In this document: piece after piece, positions 36,366-48,574 of the stretch
Layout: the number at the start of each line of letters is the position of its first letter
How positions within the stretch are numbered: the stretch's first letter is position 1
Assembly: GCA_949126835.1 (NCBI GenBank)
Contig: OX421503.1
Span: forward strand, 6,163,457 to 6,227,456
Direction: 5' to 3'
Length of the DNA: 64,000 bases
Origin: Anisus vortex
Lineage: Eukaryota; Mollusca; Gastropoda; Planorbidae
Position numbers and translations under genes: made by a program
The notes under the pieces: generated by a model
Seen by the model: the letters and a program-made list of their open reading frames with translations, nothing else
The model's database searches: none
Told to the model about the DNA's origin: nothing

Positions 36366-36639
36366 CTACACATTTTAATAGACATTGTCAAAAAATATTA
36401 AACATTATTTTGATATTCTACTGTTTCTTAAACGTAAGTAAATATATTGTCACATATTGGTGGTTCCAAACACACATTACTTATTTCCTCTCTCTCTCCA
36501 ACGCGAGTTTTGTGGGCGGTACAAAAGCCTAGACTGTTTTAAGAATCCACTCTATTGCCGATTTTAAATTATCGGAACGGCTAGGAATAGTCTATTATTT
36601 CTCGTACAAGGGAGTTTATGTTAAAACAATTATTTTTAT

Positions 36640-37405
36640 TATGAGTTTTGTAATGATACCATTATTTTCCCCCCGCCTAGTAATATGTCTGTTTCCCGCT
36701 CTTCTCCGGGAGTATTTAATGATTTGTGTTGTCTTCAAGGCAGTTAGTTTTGTAGATATTTTCCTTTGAGCTTGTTATGGACGCTTGTGTTGGCACTATT
36801 CTATTATTGCTGTAAATAGTACATTTGTTGTATGTACTTTATCACCTGAATTAAATTATCAACAACAATTACAGTGAATTTTCCTCGTCAAGTTACTGTT
36901 CTAATTTTTTGTTTCATTGTTTACAATACCATAATATATTTATTTACAACTACAACGTCAAGGAAAGGAACAGTTAGAAAGCAAATCCTGAGTTTGTACC
37001 CAGGACAATAAGGAGAGTTCGTGTAATACTGAAATATAAATAATAATAATAATAATAATAATAACGGCGCTTATATAGCGCATATCCCGTTGGTGACAGT
37101 TCTATGCGCAGACGACAGTTACAGAATACAGACAGACAACGAAATATATAGTAATACGCTAATTCTGCTGACGAAATAGGTGAGTCTTCAGCCGGCTCCT
37201 GAAGGTGTCATAGCTAGGGCTCCGGCGAAGCTGTAGTGGGAGGTGATTCCAAGCAGACGGTCCTGCGTAGGAAAATGAACGTTCGCCAGCGGACACTAGC
37301 CTCACACGAGGGATCCGCAGAGTAATAACCAAAGTCTACCCTAGGACTGACGAGAATTATCAACATTTTCACGGCTCTGACCACAAGGGGATTGTGGTCG
37401 TAACA
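36640..37405. repeat. Dispersed repeat with nested element
   Basis: The outer parts (36800-37050, 37380-37405) match 2005-2295 in reverse complement. The inner part from 37065, beginning 'cggcgcttatatagcgcata', is a separate insertion preceded by an (ATA)n run. The antisense frame at 37214-37420 is a by-product. Confidence 0.5.
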
Positions 37406-37700
37406 ATATGATAAATGCATATATATTCATAGAAGCTACATTGAAAAGTACTATAACATTTATTATACATACTGCTATATATTATAATAAAACAAAATTG
37501 AATTTATTTATCATTCAACTTGTCTATTTATTTTAAGATTCATCTTTATGGTAGTTTTTCAACCTAGCTATTGCTTTGTCGCTTTATCATTGTGCCATAC
37601 GTATCTGTATAGTTATCAATTATCTAATAATATGCACATCTATTGCTATATTTCAGTAAAACTAAATGTTTAAGAAGTGTGTCAATCAATTTTTAGATCC

Positions 37701-37734
<34 letters not shown>

Positions 37735-37736
<2 letters not shown>

Positions 37737-37960
37737 ATGTCATCATCATCAATCCCTTGACCTTTGTGGTCGTTTGGGGGAGCTAATGGACACCCCAGCA
37801 GTCAACCTTCTCTACTTTGGCCTATCTTAAGCGGATGTTAATAGTTGAGTCCAATATATTTTATGTTTTCTAATCAGTATCTCCGCTGATTGCCTCTCCG
37901 ACGTCCATCATGTCCAGGTCTCAAACCCATACATTTATGTATGTATAATATATGTATATA
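37735..37960 (-). mobile_element. Probable LINE 3' fragment
   Basis: 'tcatcatcatcaatcccttg' at its start is the reverse of the 'gat'-repeat LINE tail; the rest is unspecific. It lies between TA runs. Confidence 0.35.
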
Positions 37961-38021
37961 TGTATATATATATATTATATAATAAATCAAACTTTAAATT
38001 TTTATTATATTTGCAAATTAC

Positions 38022-38350
38022 CTTTTTTAGTCAATTTGAACACAAATATTAAAATGGCATTTGTGGCAGATGTAATTTTAACTACATATTTATCTGGTAT
38101 CTCAGTGGTGTTGGCTATTATGTGATGTTGGCTATTTCAACCAACAAATAATATTTGTCTTCAGAGACTTCCTTTGCAATCACTTTTCTATCATTTGTAT
38201 CGAATGGTTTGCTAAGCTCCATATCGCCTTCGTTGATTTTAACATTTATTAAGTTCCTGAGTTGGTCACATATTTTTATGGAAACGTTTTTATATATAAT
38301 AACATTGATTTCTGTGTTGTTTTTCATTTCTTTACATAACCTTGGCTCTT
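38022..38350 (-). pseudogene. Copy A repeat 4 (A-type), broken by 17-bp duplication
   Basis: Acceptor 'tttccccag', donor GTAATT. The frame opens EEPRLCKEMKNNTEI, then NVSIKICDQL and YYLLVEIAN. At 38110-38135 a 17-bp tandem duplication ('gttggctattatgtgat' repeated as 'gttggctat') shifts the frame and brings TAA-TAG. Beyond it the phase-correct frame continues TTEIPDKYVVKITSA to FVFKLTKK at the donor. The exon is 329 nt; minus 17 it is 312, a multiple of three. It is homologous to 60474-60803 in copy B. Confidence 0.75.
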
Positions 38351-38546
38351 CTGGGGAAAACACGAAAAAAAAGGTTAAATTCAAGCTCAAAATACGGAAT
38401 ATGATTTTTCTATTTATTTTTACTTTTTATAGTACCCTTACACAACCGTATATACATTTTGAAGTGTTTAGAATGAAGTAGCGTAGCAAAGGGAACGGTG
38501 CGCCTAGAGGGTTGATATTTCAAGGCATACTTAAAAAAAAGGAATC

Positions 38547-39004
38547 TTAAAGACCAAGTGAAGAGGTTTTTCTCAAAGGAACGAGATTTGGAATAGCCTC
38601 ATACGGCAGTGACGTATCACAAGGGAAATAAATAAATAACAATAGACGCTATAAATCTATATTTAACCATTTTGTTAAAAATAAAAACCGGAAAAAGATT
38701 CAAAACATGTGGCAATAGATTCAAAACACGTGACAATATTAATTTTTCCTAGTTGGAATCCTTTATGTTACGTCACTTTCCTATATTGCCGGAAATAAAA
38801 ACATCTCAAATGGCTACGAGATTTGGAGTAATCATCCGAAAAACACACACATTTAAGTGAAAATATTGAACTAATTACTTAAAATGTATCTTTGATATTT
38901 TGTATAAATGTTTTTTTTTAACATTCAGATACTGAATACACTATTTACTATCAAAATCAAATGTTAACTCAATTTTGATAAAAAGCTCTTCACTTGGTCT
39001 TTAA
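38547..39004. mobile_element. 458-bp MITE, copy 2
   Basis: Same family and length as 31155-31612 but inverted, with ends TTAAAGACCAAGTGAAGAG / CTCTTCACTTGGTCTTTAA. It lies in the intron between repeats 3 and 4 of copy A. Confidence 0.85.
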
Positions 39005-39323
39005 AAATTAAAAATAAAAATTAACATAAAAAAAAAACTGAAGAAGAGAGTAAAAAAACTACAACTAAATTCAAACGTTTTTAACCTGAATAAATTCTAG
39101 TTTTAATATATTGCTGCTTTTTGTGGGTAAAAAATGATTTAAAAACTGTAGCATTTGTGTCATATAAGTAGCTCATTTTGCTGTTATAAGCAGGGGCAAA
39201 GCCACATGGAGCCATATATTTTGAATTTTTTTAGTTTTTAAAGCTGATTTGTTTCAATTTGTGGAAAAACAAAATCAAATGGCGATTAAATCGATCCTTG
39301 TGTACATGTATTTATAAAATCCG

Positions 39324-39683
39324 ATGATTCAAAATGATTTTTGCAAAGCAATATTAAATAATTATATCAATCTTGATTTAACAAAATATCGATCAGCAAA
39401 TAAAACTCCTTATATCCTTTTATGCGGTAAAACTCATTGTGCAGCAAAAAAATTGTGGATGCCTCTAATTATTAGATGGGTTGATGTCGAAAGAACAATA
39501 CCGATACGCTCAGTTTTAGAGTGTGATGTACGTCTGTCTTTTTCGACGATGAACTTCTTCTTCAGAGATCCATTTATCTTTCCTTTGCTATGTCAAACTG
39601 GCAGCCCTGTTTCTCTGATAAAACGGGTAGTTGATTGTAAGAATGGCTTTTCTTCCATGGTGACTCCTTCACATGCTTGGTAA
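39324..39683 (+). other. Open frame of unknown nature
   Basis: A 119-codon ATG frame with no recognised domain. Its second half is less AT-rich than its surroundings and flows into a GC-rich dispersed repeat (from about 39690), which suggests transposon sequence. No splice or family evidence supports a gene; I did not recognise it. Confidence 0.2.
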
Positions 39684-39689
39684 ATAAAG

Positions 39690-40280
39690 CCTACTTCACC
39701 GAGGATTAAAACCTAAAGGTTATCCTCAAATGATTTAGCCGTCCAGCTGAGGCCGTTTCCCCGTAGTGTGGTCTCAGTGCATGCTACGGCTACGTGGAGC
39801 CACAGTTGAGCTGTGTGCCAGGTGGGGACCAAAGTTAGGTGAGAAACCCCGAAAGAGTACAACAGCTCAACCAACCAGACGTACTATCCCTTCCATGGAC
39901 ACACCCTTTAAAAGTACGCCGGTGGGCTAAAGTATGTGGGACAGCTCCTGTTGTAAGTATGACAATCATTGCACTGCCGAGAGGCTACGAGAACTCGGTG
40001 GGAAACAGTCCATCTCTACCACAACCAGGTGACTGGATGTCGACAGGTCTATAGTCTGGAATATGTGCTACCTGGCGACAATGAAGGTATACGAGCGAGC
40101 AGCCACGTTAATGATTCTGGGGCATTCCGCACGTGGGATGAAGAAGGATAGACAGTACCCTTTGCTTCACGGCATGCCTATTAGCATGCCATATTGGTTG
40201 AGGTGGCATGGGGAGGCTAGTCTCGGACAGGATTTCGGTGTCTCCCCCCACCCCGATCCACCTTTTAACATCATTATATC
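39690..40280. repeat. GC-rich dispersed repeat, copy 2
   Basis: Related in reverse complement to 16050-16480. Overlapping open frames (39839-40344) differ in frame and share no protein features, so they are read as by-products. Confidence 0.6.
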
Positions 40281-40575
40281 CTGGATGTTTCTTTCTTTTT
40301 TTTTAAACATTAAAAATCTGCGAACGCTGCTTCTTCTGCCCTAAAGAGGGATTTGCGTAAAAATGTGGTAACATTTTTTATGCAAAATGTTGCCCCCACC
40401 CCCTCGAAAAAATTACTGGCTGCGCCCCTGGTTATAAAATAGTCACTCCACTAAGTTAGCGTTTAGTTATGGTAGTATAAAAGACATCTCAGCTACTGCC
40501 TCTCTTACAGGCCGTGGTGAATCTGGCCATCATACAACATATGTCTAAATTAAACATATTAAACAAATTACACAT

Positions 40576-40655
40576 CAACCCTTACAGTCCCGGGCGCGTA
40601 TATAGCGGAACTGAAGGCAGCATAGATAGAAGTAGGTCGGTACGGGAAGGGTTAA
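40576..40655. mobile_element. 83-bp GC-rich mini-element, copy 2
   Basis: Exact reverse complement of the core of 12334-12416, including 'cccgggcgcgtatatagcgg' and 'ggcagcatagatagaagtag', ending in 'gaagggttaa'. Confidence 0.75.
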
Positions 40656-41230
40656 ATATATTCAGATGTTTTATCTTGAGTACTTGCCAGTCCTCAGGAT
40701 TTACAACTAATTTTAGGTTTATAAGATGGCATCTGTTTAAGATATATAGAATAAAAAACTTAAAAGTGGACCATAGTCACCCCATATTACTGTATAAGAT
40801 AATATAAGATTGCCCGATTGGCTAAGATGAGAAGAAAAAAGAAAAAAAGATGGCCTCTTTGCTAGAAGGAAGATATTGTAACATACACTATTTAATTATT
40901 GTTACCTTCGCTCTTAAAGATTTTAACTTTTCAAAATTAAAGGTATAAACAATCTTAGGTTTCTTTTCGTAATTTTTGAGGTTGTCTGTTTAGTGGAGTC
41001 CACCGTGGATTAAGGGAGGCGTGAGGGAAAACGGAATTGTAACGTTTGTTTAAATAATTAACTTTTTTACAAAAGCATTATTTTGAAACTTTTTATAAAA
41101 ACTAACAATATTACATTGATTTATATCCCATATAGGATGTAAATATAGAAGGAAACATTTTTTAACAATTTTAAAATAAATGTATGCCATATAGGGTTAA
41201 GAGAGACATATTTACAATCTTTAGTCTTAC

Positions 41231-41551
41231 TTAAAATATTAACCGTGATGTTTCTGTAAATTCTCTCAACAATAGTGTCATTCTTTTTTACTATGATCTC
41301 CACTGTATGATTACCTTTGTAGGATTCTAATACATTGCCTATATAAAAATTAAGAAATAGCATTTTGGAACTACTTAATTCGATAGTCAATGAATAGGCT
41401 ATACAATGTATCTTTGTTGTTATGTATTTCGCAATATTGTTTATATTTGCAATATTCAAGTTATACAAGCAAAGTGTAAAATTGACTGTTCCATTTACAG
41501 TTGTGTTGAATATCAGTGGAGCGAATGGATGATTGCAAAATTGCACTGGAC
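41231..41551 (-). CDS. Copy A repeat 3 (A-like extracellular domain)
   Basis: 321 nt, phase 1-1, acceptor 'tactcaacag', donor GTAAGA. Reading: PVQFCNHPFAP, then NGTVNFTLCLYNLN, KIHCIAYS, LNFYIGNVLE and YRNITVNIL. The N-terminal cysteine plus B-strand-like FTLCLY matches the A-type pattern (copy B has NVTFDLCLNKT), with an extra Cys at KIHCIA. At least five N-x-S/T sites suggest an extracellular, glycosylated module. The frame is intact across the exon. Confidence 0.6.
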
Positions 41552-42362
41552 CTGTTGAGTATAAAAACGAATTTATTAATTTGTTATTATTTTAATGCGT
41601 GTTTACCACTAACAGTTACAAACTAAAGAAAAAACTATTGTTCATAAAAATGTAAAAATGAAATACACGAAGAAAAGAAAGGAAAGGAAAAAATATGATA
41701 TAAAATTATTCAATGTGTACACATAATAAACAAAACAATATTGAAATTCCAATGGAAGGTTACACATTAGCACCGAATATTATAACGTAAGTCTTTAATA
41801 TTTTAGGCTTTTTTTTATTGTAAATTTTTCCTTCATATTTTTCTTTATTAAATTAGAAATACGATTTAATTTGCCATTAATAAAATTCGAATCGAAAATT
41901 ATGTGCAGAGACAATCACAGCCATGTCTCCCAGTTATACATTAATCGACTTGCCTATTAATATTGCTATAATAAACTTTTATTTTACATTTCTGCGATCT
42001 ATGGAATAACACATTGTAGTTTGAGAAGATACACTTGCGAAAACAGTGCATTTATTAATAATTGATAAATAGACAATACATTTGTTTGTTTTTCTTTAAA
42101 GTGTTCAGTTCTTCTTCTTCTTCGCCATTATCAACTCCAAGAGGAGAATAGGCCACTAACAATTTATTTCTATGTCTTCCTGTCTTGGGCTAACTTATCT
42201 AATTCTTTCTAGCTATTCCTGATCATCTGCACCTCATTTTATACTTCTCTGGTGTTCTTTCGGTCTATTACTTTATTTTGCACCCTGTGGAAATCCATTC
42301 AAGAGCTTGCCAAGTAAATTGTATTAATTATATTTTTTTAATTTAAAAATAACGTCACTTAC

Positions 42363-42638
42363 ATTCACTATCGAATAAAACAAGCTCCTTTGTGCGTACA
42401 ATGTCTTTAAAGTCAGTCACAGAACAAATGTACACATCAGTATTTTCACATTTTAAAGAACCTAAAAAATCACCAACCACAGCTCTACTCTCGTGTTGTT
42501 GGATAGAATTATTCACGCTATTCAACACAAAACCTCTTATAACATTTTTTATTACAATAAACTTTGGGTACCAGTTGACTTGGCATATAAGAGATTCCGA
42601 AGAAAATTGGTCAAATTTGAAACTAAACTTATATTGCC
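42363..42638 (-). CDS. Copy A repeat 2 (Ig-like domain with canonical cysteine pair)
   Basis: 276 nt, phase 1-1, acceptor 'tttctttcctcag', donor GTAAGT. Of all the extracellular exons this one looks most like a classic Ig C2-type domain. SLICQVNWY gives a B-strand Cys and C-strand Trp, and NTDVYICSVTD gives an F-strand Y-x-C; KELVLFDSE closes it. It has no obvious partner among the copy B exons in the window, so it may be a distinct N-terminal domain. The frame is intact. Confidence 0.65.
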
Positions 42639-42707
42639 CTGAGGAAAGAAAAAAAAACAATACTTTAAATTAAAACATAGTTGTCATTTTGTTAAGGACA
42701 CAGATAA

Positions 42708-43142
42708 GTAAAGACCAAGTGAAGAGTTGTTTGAATTAAAATTGAGTTAAAAGTTGTTGTTTTTTTTATAGTAAATAGTATATTCAGTAACCCAATGTTA
42801 ATAACATCATTTATACACAATGTTAAACATGACTTTCAATTAATTAGTTTGATATGAGCATTTAAATGTGTGGAGTAAAAATCCAAATCTCGAAGCTATT
42901 TGAGATGTTAAATTTTAGGCAACAAACGGAAATAACGTCAGAGAAGGAAACTCGACAAGGAAAAATTTGTATTGTCACGTGTTCTGAATCTTTCGTTCGG
43001 TTCTTATTTTTAACAAGATGGTGAAATATAGATTTAGTGCGTCGTGTTTTGTTTATTTATGTTCCTTCTAATACGTCACTTCCGAATTAGGCTTTTACAA
43101 ATCTCGTCCCTTCGAGAAAAACCTCTTCAGTTGGTCTTTAAG
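42708..43142. mobile_element. MITE, copy 3 (diverged)
   Basis: TIR-like ends 'taaagaccaagtgaagag' and 'ctcttcagttggtctttaa'. The interior aligns with the other copies ('gaatctttcgttcggttct', 'cgagaaaaacctcttcag'). Confidence 0.75.
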
Positions 43143-43644
43143 TAGTACACTTTCAAAAAGTGCTAAATTATTTGTTTAAATATAATTTTCACCACGGTTA
43201 TTTTCAATACTTAAATTTAATTCAAATGGCGCTCTATTATACGAACATTTCTGTAAATCATTTTTTATTGTTATTTTTTTTTTACTTTGGGACTTTGACA
43301 ATTGAACTGTTCAATTTATAAACAATTTGAAAACAACATTTTGAAATAACTGAATTTAATATCAATTATTACAACTAAATACTCTAATTGGTGTACTATT
43401 ATGTATCATTTTTGTAGTTTAATTAACAAGGACTATAAAATCTAATTATACCATGTCCTTAAAAACATTTTAGTCATTTTAACAAAATATACACACACAA
43501 ACACAAAACAATGAAATTATATTTTCTTTTAATTAAAACCTGACATTTACTTGAGTATTAATACACATTTAATACAACTTTAGTGCCATACAAAATGTGT
43601 AAATCAAGTGAAAATTAATTTTGGTAAAATATCAATACTTTCAG

Positions 43645-43880
43645 AAGGGAAGGTTGCGTTCGACTGGCCCAACAAGCCATGTGTTTAAATCCTGGTAAAA
43701 GCTATGATGTGTTCCTGGGACTGGAGGGTGTCCCTGAGACAAGCCCGCTTAGATGGGTACCTGGCATTTATTGGGGTAAAGTAAAGGCGGCTGGGCATTG
43801 TGCTGGACACACATCCCTTAGTATGCCGTGGCCACAGTAAACGGCGAACACTGCTACACCGGCTCTATATTAAATTTAGT
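43645..43880 (+). mobile_element. tRNA-derived SINE
   Basis: Plus-strand copy with a decayed head ('ggttgcgttcgactggcc', 'tttaaatcctggtaaaagc') and a well-preserved body to 'ctagtatgccgtggccacag'-type sequence. Confidence 0.7.
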
Positions 43881-44097
43881 TCAACGGGTACTTTCCTTAT
43901 TCTATCAATGCTTTAAAATTTTAAATGTTTTTCTTGATAAATTACATAGCCTTTTATTCCAGCTCATTGTTCATTATTTATTTTGTTGGTAAATTATTTA
44001 GTAAAAATAAAAAAGTAATAAACATGCGTTGACATAATTAGATTCCCATAATTTTTTATTTCAGACTTTAGTTAATAATTAAGCAATTAAAACTAAC

Positions 44098-44359
44098 CCT
44101 TAGGATTTATAGTGAACACATAATCCATTCCACTTTCTATTGCAGTCAATATCGAGATAACAGTTTCTCCAAAGTCATATAGAGTAAAATTGTGTATGTG
44201 GATTGTTAAATTATAATTGTGCGGTCTGCCGATGACGTTTAAATAGTAAGAAACATAGTAGCGAAGGCATGTTGCCCTAATGTTTTTTTTTACAAGCACG
44301 TGACCAAAATTACGTGCTATATATGTTACAAATAGTAACCCGGTCATTCTTGATGGACA
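44098..44359 (-). pseudogene. Copy A repeat 1 (C-like), frameshifted
   Basis: The phase-correct start after 'ggctgatag' reads SIKNDRVTICNIYST and then meets TAA. A second frame continues NFGHVLVKKNIRATC, then NLTIHIHNFTLYDFGETVIS and YVFTINPK to donor GTTAGT. The latter aligns with C-type repeats (NATLYNFGRYDLLI). Length is 262 nt, about 60 shorter than intact C-type exons, so it carries both a frameshift and a deletion. The acceptor choice is uncertain. Confidence 0.5.
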
Positions 44360-44399
44360 CTATCAGCCATTTTCTTGTAGGCTAACACTTTCACATCTT

Positions 44400-45340
44400 T
44401 TAATTACTAAAGGCTTTGAAAAATGTTATTTTATAAATTTAATGTAACGTGTGATATAGATCTAAATGTTTTTAAATAGTTCGAGATTTATAAACACAAA
44501 TTATTCTAGGAATATTTAAGGCCTTTTAGTACTAAGAAGGCAAACACGCCGACGTTTTACACAAGACATAAACCATTGTATTGATAATCTCATAATATTG
44601 TAGTGATTTCATTCGTTTCATTGGCTTTTAAGGGTGATTTTGACACACAATATTTAACAAAATGTCATGTTTTTAATAGATTAAAATCGTACATATAAAA
44701 AGCAAAAAAAAAAAAACAACAAACAAGTAGCCTTAGTCACATTCCTATAGTTAAAACATATTTTTTATAACATGTAAAAACCCGTCTGTTTGTTTACATG
44801 TTTAAAAGTGATATAGAGATATTTCTACCTTTTCGTACTATATAATTTTTCAATGAATAATTTGTTTTAGAGTTTTGAATAGGACATTGCGATCTAAGCC
44901 AACCAATTATCAATGATTGTGTATGACTTTAACAGTACGAATACTTGGTTGCACACAGGATACACAAGTGTATAAACATGCAACGTGCGATTTCAATAAC
45001 ATAAGAGACGACCTTTGGTTCAATAGTATAACCTCAGTACTCCTCTTCAGTTCATACAGATCATACATATACAACTTATCTTCTATCTTCTCTAGTCTTG
45101 TATCGTCTCTCTTTTATTCGTAATTGACTTGCTTCTTCTCTTGTTAGTAAATATTGCTAGGGACGAACCACTCTCCACACCTTAGTGCTGATACGTACAT
45201 TTAGTATCCACGCACACCTTCATGCAATTAATAGCATACTACCATAATATATAAATTACTCATTTACAGGAACATACACAGAAAAAGAGAAAAATAACAC
45301 AATTAAACAATACAGTTACCTTACCAAACATTAGTACAGT
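44400..45340. other. Intron 1 of receptor copy A
   Basis: AT-rich; nothing recognised. Confidence 0.5.
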
Positions 45341-45351
45341 TTTGTTCTTAC

Positions 45352-45406
45352 CGTTTAACACAGCCCAGGTTACAGTTAAGATAATACTAAACATAATAAT
45401 ATTCAT
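45352..45406 (-). CDS. Copy A signal-peptide exon
   Basis: ATG followed by MNIIMFSIILTVTWAVLNG: a short leader with a strongly hydrophobic core, typical of a signal peptide. It ends in phase 1 at GTAAGA, the phase required by every downstream repeat exon. That agreement is the main reason to link it to this gene. A longer upstream in-frame Met exists (about 45448), but the internal ATG gives the cleaner signal peptide. Confidence 0.6.
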
Positions 45407-45484
45407 GATAAAATATTTTTGTGAATAAAAACTGAATAGACCAGTCAAAGAATTACATTAAAAATTTATGTAAAATCTATATGG

Positions 45485-45490
45485 CTTATA
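45485..45490 (-). promoter_or_regulatory. Candidate TATA box of receptor copy A
   Basis: TATAAG about 80 bases upstream of the ATG. In AT-rich DNA this is weak evidence. Confidence 0.25.
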
Positions 45491-46339
45491 CTGAATTTAG
45501 CGCAACAATGTCTTAATGTCAAGAAGAAATTGTTGCAAATGAAATGGGAAATAAAATAATTATCTTTAAGACTCCAACAAATATTGAAAACGGAAATCGT
45601 TTTCCTCTAATCATGAATCATTTCAATCTCATTCGATTATTAAGTGATCTTTAAATGTTAATTTTCGCTCCAGTAGTGTTATGACTCATTTGGTCTTTAT
45701 TTTCAACAAGCTCAATGGCCCGGCGTTGCCCGTGGGAAAAAATACAAAGTCCTAAAGTTACAGATAATGACGTTATTAACCACATTGAACAGAAAGAAAA
45801 ATTAATTACAAAAAATATTAATTAATTACTGAAAACATTTTTAAAAGTTAAAAATAAATATTGTTAAAAGGTTTAAAAAAGGCATGCCTTTATATTTTAC
45901 AAAAAGTTCAGATTGAGAGATAATACTATTATATTTTATTTTATGTATACTTGGGATAGATTTATATATATATATATATATTGTTTTGCCATAGCAACCA
46001 TAAAAATGGCCGATAAACTTTTTTTTTCTTTAAATTTATTATAACTTTTTTTTTTACAAATCTTTTTTTTTTGTTTTGTTATTTTTTTGAATTTATAATA
46101 TCTAACATCTTGGCTTCCTACCCTCTTAGGAATCAGTCACCATTCTAGAGGCAAACTCTCCTCCAGCCGATTATACCACTCGATTGATGGGATAACGGCT
46201 CGTTTCCTTTGCCACATCTGCCGTTGGGACTGTTCGGAAGATGGTTAGTCTGAGGGCTTGATTTTGTCCAGCGCCTTTAATACCGTATCAGAGACGTAGA
46301 CTTGCACCGTGATGCAGTATTCATTTTTGGAACTTACCG

Positions 46340-46555
46340 CCTTTGCGCCTGAGCAGGTACAGAAGGTTTTGGTTTCGAATTATGGTGAAAGCTGATTGTT
46401 TCTTTACGGGTCAGGAAGGTGTCCCTGAGTCTACCCAGCTCTGATGGGTATATGGCAGAAATTAGTTAGGGAAAAGTAAGGTGGTTGAGCATTACGCTGG
46501 CCACACACTCTCCTAATGGCAACATACACTGGTGAACGCTGCACATCTGGACCGA
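46340..46555 (+). mobile_element. SINE copy, diverged
   Basis: Body words 'gtgtccctgagtctacccag', 'ctggccacacactctcctaa' and 'actggtgaacgctgc'; the head is diverged. Confidence 0.65.
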
Positions 46556-47094
46556 TGGAACCATTCTTGTAAACATTTGGTAAACTTTTTTAATTTCAAA
46601 AGTTTAGCCCATTTTCCCTCCATAAAAATCCTGGCTTCGCCCCTGCTTGCAATCAGTTGGTATATCTCTCTCTTTTACTTTCTATACAACTTTGAGCGCC
46701 TAGCCTTTCCTGTCCCTTGTCTGTGAGTCCAATGTATCGAAACAACCTCTAATTGACTACAAATAGACTCTGTGCATTTCCGTTCTCACACTGGTTATTC
46801 CCTTTGAACGGTTGACACATTTTGAAACAAAAATGCTGCAATTTAATCATTGACAAGATGTACGTTACTTGTTTTTCACTTGTGTGATTTGCTAAATCCA
46901 ATGCTTTTCTGTGTCACAGTTCCACACACAATTACTAATATTGACGATGATAATGCAATAAAGCCTGTAAGGAGAAGATATGTTGGTAAACAAGATCTAT
47001 TGATACTTTCAAAAAGAACTTACAAACCTCTTATTTCTAAATTTAACTTAGATAGCATGCTTAAGAACCTAACTGTCTTACTTATATGTTAGGT

Positions 47095-47225
47095 CGGTTA
47101 ATACTTCGTTTAGTTGATTTGTCCTATGTTTGTAAAGTTTAAAATGTATTTTAAATGCGCTCTGAGCTTACATTATGTTTGTTGACAGCGCTAGACAAAT
47201 ATCATTATTATTATTATTACTATTT
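47095..47225 (+). mobile_element. LINE/SINE 3' tail with (ATT)n
   Basis: 'gcgctctgagcttacattat' then 'gacagcgctagacaaatatc' followed by an (ATT)n run is a typical repeat 3' end. Confidence 0.45.
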
Positions 47226-47449
47226 TGACAGCAGGTCAACAATTTTATCAAAAACGTTAGGCTACAATGTGAAATAATACCAAAAATATTATGAATTGGT
47301 TGCAGTCAAGCACTTTGGTATATCATATTTAATAGTTAGGGAGGAATGTGTTTGATTTTTAACAGATATGCATAATTTGCTTCTAGTCTTGACTCTTTCA
47401 TTATCAAAGCGCTCGCGCTTTAGGGCAACGGTGTCAATCTTATTAAATA

Positions 47450-47700
47450 AGTAAAGTACCCCTCGGACCAAACTGATCATAGGGCTGGCGAAGCAGCGTT
47501 CACCAGTTTCTGTGGCCACGGCATACTAGGTGATTGTGCGGCCAGCACTATGCACAACCGCCTTTACTTTACCCCAACTAAGGTCAAGTATCCGTCGGAG
47601 CTGGGTAGAATCAGGGACACACTACAGACCCGGGAAACCAATCCTAGCCTGCACCGGGATTCGAACCATTGACATTCTGTACGCCAGCCGAACTCGCTGT
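47450..47700 (-). mobile_element. tRNA-derived SINE
   Basis: One of the best copies: complete body and 'gggattcgaacc' (B box in reverse). Confidence 0.8.
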
Positions 47701-48574
47701 AAACATATAGCAACCAGATACATTAACTTACTGAAAAAAGGACATTTCTGCCTACATGAATCGTACAACGAACATTACAATTTTTCATTAACCTAATGCA
47801 GAAATGTAAAGTATTGAGGGGACACATTTAATTTTCAATTTCATGATTTAAATTTTCCCAAGAGGAATTTCCAAAATAATATTAATAAAAAATAAATGGG
47901 GTTTAACTAACAGTTTATGTTGTGAACGCTCCTTGTATACATAAGTTCATCGCGCTTTTGGTTTGAGTCTGACTTATATTTTGATTAGTGTTTTAAATTA
48001 TTTCTATTTATTGGTTTTTCCTGGTTCGTTCAGGCAAACCATTACATGTCCGGATGCCTCTTGATGCGAAATATAAATATAGGAATATAACGATTAAAAC
48101 ATAACATCAGTAGTGTTTAAAAGTTTTATTAATTTCATTTTATTTGATATTGATATATAATTTTTAAAAAAAGCATTTCAAAAAGCCTTTCTGTAAGTAG
48201 CCATACTATCACGTCCTGCTAACGGGCGAAGAGATAAGAACACAGTATATATAATATGAAAATAAAAGAACAAATAGAGAAAAAAAAAATTGGAAGGATC
48301 GGGTAAATATCAAAAGTAAATATACGAGTTAAGTTTGTAAAAACAGAAATTAAAGGCACAAGCGTTACGCAAAAAATGTTTTTACAGAAAAGAAAATTAT
48401 AATAAACCAAAAATTAACGTTATGGACCTGTCATTCAAAGGCTTATAATGAATATACACATTCAAAATAAATTATATTATATTTTATACACAAATTATAT
48501 GTATATTTTGTTAACATTTTTGATATACACGATTCTATCAACAGTGCGTTAGTAGTGCAACATAGAAACAATGA

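Larger units (their letters stand above)
30798..45406 (-). pseudogene. Receptor copy A: signal peptide, seven repeat exons and stalk
   Basis: Exon order 5' to 3': signal peptide (45352-45406), repeat 1 (44098-44359, frameshifted), repeat 2 (42363-42638), repeat 3 (41231-41551), repeat 4 (38022-38350, frameshifted), repeat 5 (36039-36365), repeat 6 (35331-35654), repeat 7 (33772-34115, frameshifted), stalk (30798-30860). All junctions fit phase 1. Repeats 4 to 7 match, in order, the four repeats of copy B. No transmembrane or tail exon was found below 30.8 kb. Three independent disruptions argue for a pseudogene or null allele. Single-base shifts could be sequencing errors, but a 17-bp tandem duplication in repeat 4 is unlikely to be one. 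Confidence 0.7.

Noticed and set aside
38155..38481. Plus-strand 108-codon frame
   Set aside because: Antisense to receptor repeat 4; also true of the plus frames at 42392-42673, 56510-56758 and 33872-34126.
39839..40344. Overlapping plus frames in a less AT-rich block
   Set aside because: The block is a dispersed repeat shared with 16050-16480 in reverse; frames do not agree between copies.
47530..47796. Plus-strand frames across SINEs (also 48662-48853, 60258-60491, 34296-34523, 59709-59924)
   Set aside because: They coincide with SINE bodies and recur wherever the SINE does.
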